Translations under genes and position numbers: made by a program
Assembly: GCF_910589235.1 (NCBI RefSeq)
Contig: NC_060970.1
Span: 620,001-684,000, forward strand
Length of the DNA: 64,000 nt
Direction: 5' to 3'
DNA from: Vespa crabro
Taxonomy: Eukaryota > Arthropoda > Insecta > Hymenoptera > Vespidae
Part shown: piece after piece, positions 16,301 through 25,710 of the stretch
Numbering within the stretch: the first letter of the stretch is position 1
How the letters are laid out: each line of letters starts with the position of its first letter
The notes under the pieces: generated by a model
What the model was told of the DNA's origin: nothing
The model's input: the letters and a program-made list of their open reading frames with translations, nothing else
Database searches by the model: none

Positions 16301-16330
16301 TCCTTTCCAATTGATAATTGCCGAAAAATG
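13330..16330. repeat. 341-bp tandem satellite, about 8.8 monomers
   Basis: The landmark GCCACAGTTTGAAA recurs with ccac or its variants starting at 13667, 14008, 14349, 14691, 15032, 15374, 15715 and 16056, giving a mean period of 341.3 bp. Each monomer carries the same order of segments: CGATTCAG, CATTGCATTTCATAAGATC, CTATTTTATATTGGA, TTTTTCGCTCATATACGCG, TTCATTGATTTTATA, GACGCAGAATAAAGAATAT and CGAATTTCGGTATATGCGAA. Small open frames such as 14686-14949 and 15710-15973 are the same satellite read in one frame and are not genes. The array is flanked on both sides by the AATAACGAT matrix, with no clear insertion duplication. Confidence 0.95.
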
Positions 16331-16334
16331 TAAT

Positions 16335-18530
16335 TTATATTAAAGTTAATATCGATAACAACGATAATAATAATAATAATAATGATAATCTCGTTATTAT
16401 CATTATAACATTCAACAGAATATAACAATATTACATTCAACAAAATAAACATATTGTTATCACATTGACAACAATAACGATATTAACGAAAATAATTAAT
16501 TTAATTTTATAAGAGAAAATAACGATAATACGGTATTATTACCGACCATAACGATAATAGCTATAAAAATAAAGATTACCATAATCAGAATAATAAGTAC
16601 GATTTTGTTATTAACGATAATATTAACAATACTAACGATAATATCGAAAGTAATAACGATAATAACAATTAAAGCGATATTAAATATAATAATAAGGATA
16701 ATAATAAATAAACGATAATAAATAAAATTATGATAATAACGAGAATTACGATAAAATCGATAATAACGATATTAATAACGATAATAATGATAATAACGCT
16801 AATACTAACGATAATGACGATAATAATTATAGTAGCGGTAACTATAATATAATAATGATAATAATAATAATAATAATAAGAATAATAAAGATAAAAATAA
16901 ATACGATAATAAAAAATATAACGATAACAATAATAACAAAGATAATAACGGTTAAATCGATAATAACGATAATAACGAAAACATCGTTAGTAATTATAAT
17001 GACTAAAATGAAGCTAATAATAATAATTACGATAATAAGGTTAATAATAACGATAATAATAATAATAAAGGAAATGATGACAAAAACGAAATAATGATAA
17101 TAACGTTAATGACGATTTCAACGATAATAACGATTATAAAGATAATATTGATAATTATAAAGATAATAATAATAAGATCGGAAATAATGATACAATCGAT
17201 AATAACGATAATAACGATATTGACGATAATAACAACGATAAAAACGATAATAACGAAAACAATATAAATAACGATAATAATGATAATATCGATAATAGCG
17301 ATAATAACATTAATAACGATACGAACGAAAGAAATGCTATTTTCGTTTATGACTATAATAACGGTATTAATAACAACATTATATATAATAACGATAATAA
17401 AGGTAATACCGATTACAATAGCAGTAGTGATAATAACGACAATAATAATATCAACGATAGTAACGATAACAACGATAATAAAAACGATAATAATAACGAT
17501 AATAACGATTATAAGGATAATAACAAAAATAATAACCTTAATAATAAAAATAACGATTATAAAGAATTAAAAAACGATTAAAAATAATTACAATAATTAT
17601 AATAATAACGATAACAACGAATAATAATAAGGATAATAATCATAATAACGATCATAACAATAACTACGATAATTAGGATAATACGTTAACAACGATAATA
17701 ATGAAAATAACTATAATAAAGGTAATAATAATGACAATAATATTAATAACGGAAATAAAGACAAGAGCGATAATAATGATAATAACGTAAATCACAATAA
17801 CAATGATAGTAACGATATTAAACATAATATTTATAATAATAAAAATAATAATAAAATCGGAAATACAAATAATAAAAAAATAACGATAATAAAGTTAATA
17901 ACGATAATAAAGATAGTAACGCTATTGAATAAAATAATAACGATTCGCAAGATAATAAAGTTAATAATAACTTCAATAACAGTAACATCATATGTAACGT
18001 TATTAACGATAATAATAATTATAAATACGATAATATTAACGATAAAAATAAAGATAGCGAAAATAACGATAATAATAATGAAAACACTAAAAACGTTAAT
18101 AACGATAATAATAAAGATAATAATAATTGTAATGTTAATAACGATACTAGCGATAATTGCAATAAGAACAATAATAACGAAAATAACAATAATAACGATA
18201 ATTACTATTATTACCTAAATAACGATAAAATAATAATAATAATAACGATTATATCGATATTAACGATAATAATATAGATAATAATCATAATAACGATAAT
18301 AACGTTAATAAAGAAAATAATGTTTATAACATTAATTACGATAATAATAATAAACATAACGATAATAACGATAAAACGATGAAAATAGTAATAATGTTAA
18401 TAACGATAATAAAAACGATAATAATAACGATAATAATAATAATAACGTTAATAATGATAATAACGGTAATTGCAAGTATAACAATAACAACGGTAATAAC
18501 GATAGTAAAAACGATAATATTAACCGTAAT

Positions 18531-18572
<42 letters not shown>

Positions 18573-21175
18573 TGCGATAATATCAGTAATAACGTTTATA
18601 TAGATATTAACCATAAATACGGTAATAAGGCTAAATACTATAATAACAGAAATAATATTAACAAGAACAAAAATGAACAAAATAACGATAATAATGATAA
18701 TAGCGATAATAATGTTAATAACAATAATTACGATATTAGTGATGATAATAATAAAACTAACGATAATAATGATATAAACGTTGAAAACTGTATTAACGAT
18801 AATAACAATAATAACAATAATAACCATAATAACGTATATAAGCATAATAGACGGAATGATAACAATAATAATAATAATAACGATAATAGCGATAATAACC
18901 ATAATAACGATAATGACGACAAGAATAACGATTATTGTAAAAAATAATGATAATAATATTAATATTAATAACGATAATTATAACACCTACGATAATAGTG
19001 ACAGTAGCGATACCAATAATAACGTTTATAACGATACTAACGATAAAAATGGAAAATAACTTAAATTACGATAATATTAACAATAATAATAGAAATAAAG
19101 AAAATAACAAAAATAACATTTAAAACAGCTATAATGTTCTTAACGTTAATAATAATGACAATAATATTAATATTGTTAATAACGATATTAACGATAATTG
19201 CAATGATAATAATAATAACGATAATAACGGTAATATCCAGAATAATAACGATAAAGGCTACAAATATAATGATAAACACCATGTTAACAATAATAATGTT
19301 AATAACGTTAATAACTTTAATAAAGATAATAATAATCATAATAATAATAACAACGATAATAATGGTTATAACATAAATTACGATAATAATAGCGATAATT
19401 ATTAAAATAAGGATAATAACGATAAAACGATGAAAACAGTAATAACGTTAACAACGATACCAAAAACGATAATAATAACGATAATAATAAAAACAACGTT
19501 AATAACGATAACAATGATATTAATTAAAATAATGACATTGACGATAATAACGATAATAATAAAAGAAATAACAATAATAATTATTATAACGATATTAAAA
19601 GCGATAATAACGATAATAACGATAATAGCGGTAATAATAATAATAATAACGATAATAACGATAATAAGGATTATAATAATAATAATAATAATAGTAACGA
19701 TAATAATTGAAATAACGATAATAAAGAAAATAACTATAATAACGATAATAACAATAAAAATAAAATTAATGGAAAAAAGGGAAATAACAAAAATAGCGTT
19801 AATAACGATTATAATAATAATAATAATAATAGGAGTAACGAATGTATCGATAATAACGGTAATAGTAACGATAATAACGATAATATCGGTAATGACGATA
19901 ATAGTAAAGATGTTAACAAAAATAACGATAATAACGATAATAAAGATAATAACGATAACAATAATAGTAATGATAATAATGATAATGAAGATAATAAACA
20001 TAATAATAACAAAAATAATAATAATTACGATCATAACGATAGTAATAGCGAAAGTAACGATATTAACAATAATAATAATAATAACGATAAGAACGGAAGT
20101 CATATCGATAATAATGAAAATAACGGTATCAGCAACGGCAATAATGATAATAACGATAATAACGACAACAACAATAATAATAATAATAATATTAATAACG
20201 AAAATAATGATAACAATAATGATAATAGCGATAATAACGATATGGCGGTATTACTCGAATAATTACTTCAATAATAATAACGGTAATCACATTCATAATA
20301 ATTAAAATAATGATAATACAGTAAATAAAGATAATATTGATAATACCGATTATAATGTTAATAACGATAAAAATAAAAATAACGATAATAAGGATAATAA
20401 ATACAGCAGAGTTATTAACGGCAATAATAATAATAATAACGCATATGACGATAACAACGAAAATAACGATACTAACGATAATAATAACGATTATAATAAT
20501 AATAACGATAGTAACGATTATTACGATAATAATAACGATAATAACTAGGAAAATAATGATAATAACGCTAATAATTTTAATAACGTTTGTAACGATAATA
20601 TCTTTAATAAAGATAATAATAACGATTATATCAATATTATCGATAATAGTATCGATAATTATAATAATAACAATAATAACGATAATAATAGCGATATTCA
20701 AAAAAAATTAAGATAATAATAATAATACTAATAACCATAATAATAATAATAATAACGATATTAACGAGAAAGACGATATTCACGATAATAACGTTAATAA
20801 CGATATTAATGGTAATAGCGATATTGACGATAATAGCGATTATAGAAGAGATAATATATATAATAAAGATATTAACGGTAATATCGATAATAATATTAAT
20901 AGTGATAATAACGATAATAATAATAATAACGTTTATAACGATTAAAACAATAACAATAACGATTAAAGCGATAATATCGATAATAACGATAATAACGATA
21001 ATAACTATAATACTAACGATAATAACGACAATAAAGAAATCAATGATATTAATAATGATATTAATAATAGTAGCGATAACTGCGACTATAATAATTATAA
21101 TAATAATAATTATAAAGGTAATAATTATAGTAATAACTAAGATAATAATGCAAATAGCGATAATATTAATATTAT
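16335..21175 (+). repeat. AATAACGAT/AAT simple-repeat array
   Basis: Simple-repeat matrix in the same orientation as 1-13310. It contains a local duplication about 1.05 kb apart, with the GATAAAACGATGAAAA region at about 18370 and 19421. From about 20240 it holds the first copy of a repeat unit of roughly 1.5 kb. No gene is seen. Confidence 0.93.
20240..21175 (+). repeat. Large repeat unit X, left part
   Basis: Irregular landmarks appear here in the same order as in 33054-33990: CGGTATTACT at 20246 (33062), ATTAACGG at about 20414 (33221), ATAACTAG at 20541 (33462), the A-rich tract followed by ACTAATAAC near 20700 (33620) and GTAATAGCGATAT at 20812 (33742). The unit is interrupted at 21176 by AT-rich DNA and an LTR element. 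It resumes at 24276, where AATGATAATACGGTAA (24562) matches 34178. Confidence 0.75.
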
Positions 21176-21442
21176 ATAAGTTTTATATAAGTTGATTTTA
21201 TTATAATTAATAGATATAATTAAAAATAATAATTTTTTATTGAATTTAATTATTTTATAATCTAAATAATAATTATTCTTTGTAAAATAAAATAGATAAA
21301 AATTATAAGATAAAAATATTTATTAAATCTTTTAAGAAATAAATATATAAAAAAAATATTTAATTATAATATAAGAATAATTAATAAATAATTATATATA
21401 TATATTTAAATTAATATTATTAATAAATAATAATAACTTTTA

Positions 21443-21504
<62 letters not shown>

Positions 21505-21505
21505 T
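21176..21505. other. AT-rich non-coding stretch with (AT)n tract
   Basis: About 330 bp of almost pure A+T without the ACG/GAT triplets of the matrix. It includes a long TA dinucleotide run at roughly 21446-21505. It sits between the satellite unit and the left LTR. No gene or terminal-repeat structure is visible. It may be satellite flank or the pre-existing insertion target of the LTR element. Confidence 0.7.
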
Positions 21506-21802
21506 ATATCTTAATTTTTATTTTAACTCGTTTTAATTATTGTGAAGTGACAAACGGAAATATGTTTCTCTGTGAACAAAGAAAAGACAATTCACGTTTA
21601 TTTTTCACTCTGTTAAATTTTATATTTTACTCTCGTACTACTTCTCTCGTCTACGTTCTATTTCTTACTGCCAGTTTCTCTCCCCAAATCTTAACGGCTC
21701 GATTTGTAGATAACAAAAGAATTTGTAGATAACAAAAACAAAAGAAGGGCGGGCCATGAGACGCGTGACAAATCTACCTGGAGAAAGTATACTTTCTTTA
21801 CA
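21506..21802 (-). repeat. 3' LTR of the Ty3/gypsy element
   Basis: Near-identical to 23865-24160. On the minus strand it begins TGTAAAGAAAGTATAC directly after the purine tract. The outer end is set only by where similarity to the other LTR stops (ATATCTTAATTTT). It does not end in the usual CA, so that edge may be off by a few bases. Confidence 0.85.
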
Positions 21803-21814
21803 TTTCCACCCCCC
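21803..21814 (-). promoter_or_regulatory. Polypurine tract (plus-strand primer site)
   Basis: On the minus strand the sequence GGGGGGTGGAAA directly precedes the 3' LTR, which starts TGTAAAG. This is the normal position of the polypurine tract that primes plus-strand DNA synthesis in LTR retrotransposons. It fixes the inner LTR boundary and the element orientation. Confidence 0.8.
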
Positions 21815-21836
21815 GGATAAAGTGTCTACAATTTTT

Positions 21837-22640
21837 AATCCTCTTCTCCATCTTCTGATATCGGAAGTAGTTTTGTTATGTGGAAGAATCCGGTTTCTTG
21901 TTTCTGTTTCCCTGTTTTTATTTCGTATATAGACTCTGAAATTTTTTTTATTATTTGGAAAGGCCAATTCTCAATTCGTCTAATTTCGTTCTATTCAACC
22001 TATTGCCATCTTCTATATACACCAAATCTCCTGTGTTAAATTGGTGATTCTTTCTATTCTTGTTAAATATTCTTTTGTTATATTCATGTGATCTTTTTGT
22101 TCTTTCTAGGGCTAGTTCTTTATCTCTTATCCAATTTTCTTTATCATTTTTTCTTTTTTTATCTCTTCGGGTAGAATGCTGGTGAACGTGCCATCTAACA
22201 AATATTTAGGCGTGAAGCCGGTTACTGTATGTTCTGTTTCATTGTATTTATCCAAACATTCTCTAGCGATCGTTGTCCAAGCTCTTTTCTTTCCTTTCTC
22301 GTTTATTCTGCATCTTATTTTGTTTACTAATGTCTGATTCAGTCTCTCGTTCACATATTCGTTAAAGTTTATTTTAACTTCTTTTATTTCTTTCTTTGTA
22401 TCCAATGTACTTATATTTTCTTTTATCTGTGTTTCTCTCTTTCGAGATATTTGTAGATTTTCATCTTGGGTTAGTTTGAATATCTTTATCATATCCAACC
22501 CAATAATAAAATCTTCAAAGTCATTTATTTCTACGATAAATACGTCAACGTATTCTTCTTTATCGAAAATTGTTATTTTAATGGTTACTAAACCTTTTGT
22601 TTGTGTCACACCATTGACCGTTTTTAAAAATATTTTATTT
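21837..22640 (-). pseudogene. pol remnant: protease fused to integrase C-terminus
   Basis: The upstream part shows the C-terminal half of a retropepsin-like protease, with the GLD signature in FIIGLDMIKIF near 22490. About 40 residues later the reading frame is already in integrase C-terminal sequence (NERLNQTL, then YNETEHTVTGFTPKYLL near 22200-22340). A frameshift near 22145 is followed by a GPY/F module (ELRIGPFQIIKKISES) and a terminal stop near 21837. A full pol would carry reverse transcriptase and RNase H (roughly 2-3 kb) between these parts, so a large internal deletion joined them. The protease active-site region upstream reads DPD where DTG or DSG is expected. Not functional. Confidence 0.82.
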
Positions 22641-22644
22641 TTAT

Positions 22645-23847
22645 CTTTTATCTCTTTCTTTTTATTTTTATTTTAACTAGTCTCGAATTTATTAGAAAGA
22701 CTTGGGAATCTGGGTCATATGTTCCGTTTACTTCTAACATCTCTTCTAATATCATCTTTACTTTGATCAATGGTGTGGTTATTCGTTTTTTTTGTTCCTT
22801 GCATAGGTCTACTTCTATCATCGAGTTGCTTTTGTTTATTCTGGTTTCTTTTCTAAACCAACAAGCGTCCTCTGAGTGATATCTAATACCTTTGTTTAGT
22901 TTTTCACAGTTCTTACATGGTCTTTTTTCTTCAAATTTCTTTTTGTTATCTTGTCTTTCCTCTTTCTTCTTTTTAAAATTGTTCTTACTTACCAGATTTT
23001 CACATTTCTTTATTTCCTGTAATAGTTCTGTCGAATTTTGATACTTTTCTCTGTCTATCTTATTTCTTTAAAATTCTGGTAGTCCTGCTGCTATAAGCAT
23101 TATCAGGGTCATCGTACCTATATTGTTGTAAATATCGAGTAGTAGTTTCTTCTTTTTCATAGCGTACTCCATCAGTGAACCTTCCTTATATCTGTAGGAT
23201 GTAGCGTATATACCTGTATTCCATCCCTTGTCTGCAAATGATTTCAAGAACTTTTGTTTCCATTCGTTCCAACTAGCCTCCATTGTTAACGCTGTTAATG
23301 TTGCTGAGTGCCAATCCACACATGCTCTGTCAAGGAATAATCTTAGGATTTCGATTTTTGTGTTATCTCTAATAATTTTGAATCTTTGACACTCTCTTTC
23401 AAATGTCTCCAACCATTGTTCTGCATTTGAATGTTTGCTTACAAATTTTTCGATCATAAATTGTTCCGATATATTCTTTAAATCTGTTTGTTGTTCTTTT
23501 TCCTGTGCGGGTTCTACTGTGTCTTTCTCTACTACTTCGTCTAGGTATAGATCATTGAATATTACGTTTCCATTTTCGTCGAAATACGTACTTTCCATTT
23601 CCTGTGTGCATTTAATCCATATTTTTTTCTCCTGGCCTCTTTGATTGAGGCTTTTTTTCATTCTCTTATAACTTTCCGTTTTTATTAGTTCGCTGTGATT
23701 ACTTACGAATTTCTCGTTTTCCGGCAATATGTATTTTTCTTTATCCTCAGTTGTGATAGAGGTTATAGCAATCACGTTTGTTTTTCTGTTGCTTGGTGAT
23801 GCCACACACTTAAATGCAAACTGTAGTTTTCTTTCCATTATAAACAA
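22645..23847 (-). pseudogene. gag polyprotein of Ty3/gypsy element (interrupted)
   Basis: An open frame starts at the ATG at 23847, only about 18 bp inside the 5' LTR, and runs 259 codons to a TAA at 23068. It includes a capsid-like segment (DWHSATLTAL, WKQKFLKSFADKGW, then GSLMEYAMKKKKLLLD) typical of retrotransposon gag. The same frame stays open after the stop and encodes a zinc knuckle (CKNC, eleven residues, H, then C within HSEDAC) near 22870-22920. It ends in the start of the protease. One nonsense change therefore splits an otherwise continuous gag. The product would have formed the particle coat and bound RNA. The region after the knuckle is Lys-rich. Confidence 0.82.
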
Positions 23848-23864
23848 AAAATTGCCCTTTCATA

Positions 23865-24160
23865 ATATCTTAATTTTTATTTTAACTCGTTTTAATTAGT
23901 GTGAAGTGACAAATGGAAATATGTTTCTCTGTGAACAAAGAAACGACAATTCACGTTAATTGTTCACTCTGTTAAATTTTATATTTTACTCTCGTACTAC
24001 TTCTCTCGTCTACGTTCTATTTCTTACTGCCAGTTTCTCTCCCAAAATCTTAATGGCTCGATTTGTAGGTAACAAAAGAATTTGTAGATAAAAATAACAA
24101 AAGAAGGGCGGGCCATGAGACGCGTGACAAATCTACCTGGAAAAAGTATACTTTTTTACA
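23865..24160 (-). repeat. 5' LTR of the Ty3/gypsy element
   Basis: Matches the LTR at 21506-21802 with about a dozen substitutions and a 1-bp indel, or roughly 95-96% identity by eye. It is the promoter-bearing LTR for the minus-strand gag. No TATA box or start site was assigned. Confidence 0.85.
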
Positions 24161-24275
24161 TGTATATATAATATAATATATAATATATAATATATAATAT
24201 ATAATATATAATATATAATATATAATATATAATATATAATATATAATATATAATATATAATATATAATATAATAT
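24161..24275. repeat. TAATATA heptamer microsatellite
   Basis: About 15 copies of a 7-bp unit (TAATATA) with little variation directly abut the 5' LTR. The array is much purer than the surrounding matrix, so it is probably younger. It ends where the AATAACGAT matrix resumes. Confidence 0.9.
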
Positions 24276-25361
24276 CGATAATAACGATTAAGACGATAAT
24301 AACGATAAAAGCTTTAATAACGGTAACAACGATATTAATGATTATAACGATAAGGACGATAATAACGTTTATAATAAAAATAATAATAATAATAACAATA
24401 ATAACGATAATAGATACAAATATGTTAATAACTTTAATAATTATATTAAAAATAATAATAATAATAATAATGATAATAATAACGGTAATAATAATATTAA
24501 CGAAAATAACGATAATATCGATAAAAGCGATAATAAATTTAGTAATGTCGACAACGATAGTAATGATAATACGGTAATAATAACGATAATAACCATAATA
24601 GTAACGATTATTATAATGACGAAAATAACGATAATAACGATTATAATAACGATATTAATAACGATAATAATATTAATAATAATAGTAATAATAATAATAA
24701 TAATATTTATAACGATAATAGTATTATTAACGGTTACAACGATAATAACGTTAATAAATATAATAAACTTAATTAAGGTAAAAATAACGATAATAATATC
24801 GATAATATTAATAATCTCGATAATAACGATTATAACGATAATAATGGTAATAAAATTAATTACGATAATAAGGATGGTAACTACAAAAAGCGATATTAAC
24901 TGTTATAATAATAATAATAATAATTGTTATAATAATAACTATAATATTAATAATAACGTTATTGAAGATATTGATAATAATTACGGTAGTAACGTTATTA
25001 TCTATAATATTAATAATAATAATATATATAACTATAACTATATTATTATAGATAAAAACGATAACAACGATAGTAACGATAATAACGATAATAATACCAA
25101 TAATAAAGATAATAACGATAATAACTAGAAAAATAACGATAATAACGATAATAACTTTAATAAAAATTATAATAATGATTATTTCTATATTAAAGTTAAT
25201 CATATCGATAATTATAATAATATCAGTAACAACGATAATAATATCGATAATTATAAAAAATAAAAAAAATAATAATAATAATATTAATAACCATAATAAT
25301 AATAATAACGATAATAGCGATAATGTCGATAATAACGATAATAACTTTAATAGCTATATTA
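24276..25361 (+). repeat. AATAACGAT array, right part of unit X and start of unit Z
   Basis: The left part (24276-24770) matches 34070-34400 of unit Y, including AATGATAATACGGTAA at 24562 (34178). From about 24800 a new unit begins, with ATAACTAGAAAAATAA at 25121 matching 20541 and 33462. The array is cut at 25361 by R1-clade copy A. Confidence 0.85.
25349..25361. repeat. Target-site duplication of R1-clade copy A, left
   Basis: AATAGCTATATTA. It matches AATAACAATATTT on the other side (29058-29070). It also matches AATAACGATATTA at the related uninterrupted position 20796-20808, 11 of 13 bases in each comparison with the uninterrupted site. It abuts the T-run that forms the element 3' tail. 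Confidence 0.6.
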
Positions 25362-25710
25362 CTTTTTCTTGATGGTCTGAGAATTTTACGCACTGACCCA
25401 GGGACCCTGCCCAATAGAGGAACCCTTCACCAATTGGTTCCCCTGTTAAAGTCCCTGGAGTGTCGGGCTCACCGTTGGAATAGGCACTACTGACTAAACA
25501 CATATCTATCCTAGTAGCATAGTGAAACAATCCAGGCACCATCATGTGACATTACATCAGGATGGCGCCGATGCATCATCCGCCTTAACTGGACTTCCTC
25601 TTCGGCTCTACGTGGCAGGAACCTGGAACAACGTTGGTGGCACGTCTATGGACAGCCCATCTCCTTCCTCTCTTACGTAAAATTGCCCTAGTGTACCAGG
25701 CCACCTTGTT

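Larger units (their letters stand above)
21506..24160 (-). mobile_element. Internally deleted Ty3/gypsy LTR retrotransposon
   Basis: Two direct repeats of about 297 bp (21506-21802 and 23865-24160) flank about 2.06 kb of minus-strand gag and pol remnants. A purine tract GGGGGGTGGAAA lies directly inside the 3' LTR on the minus strand. The interior reads gag, nucleocapsid zinc knuckle, protease, then the C-terminal part of integrase. Reverse transcriptase, RNase H and the integrase core are missing, so the element is at most non-autonomous. The LTRs differ at about a dozen positions, so the insertion is not recent. No clear primer-binding site or target duplication was identified; both flanks are AT repeats, which hides any duplication. 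Confidence 0.88.

Noticed and set aside
13505..16452. Several similar 60-90 codon frames (for example 14686-14949 and 15710-15973)
   Set aside because: They recur at the satellite period and drift between monomers by frameshift and stops. This is satellite sequence, not a gene family.
21541..21802. LTR start at the TG of TGTGAAGTGAC (21541 and 23900)
   Set aside because: The two repeats stay identical for about 34 bp further out, so the LTR must extend to about 21506 and 23865.
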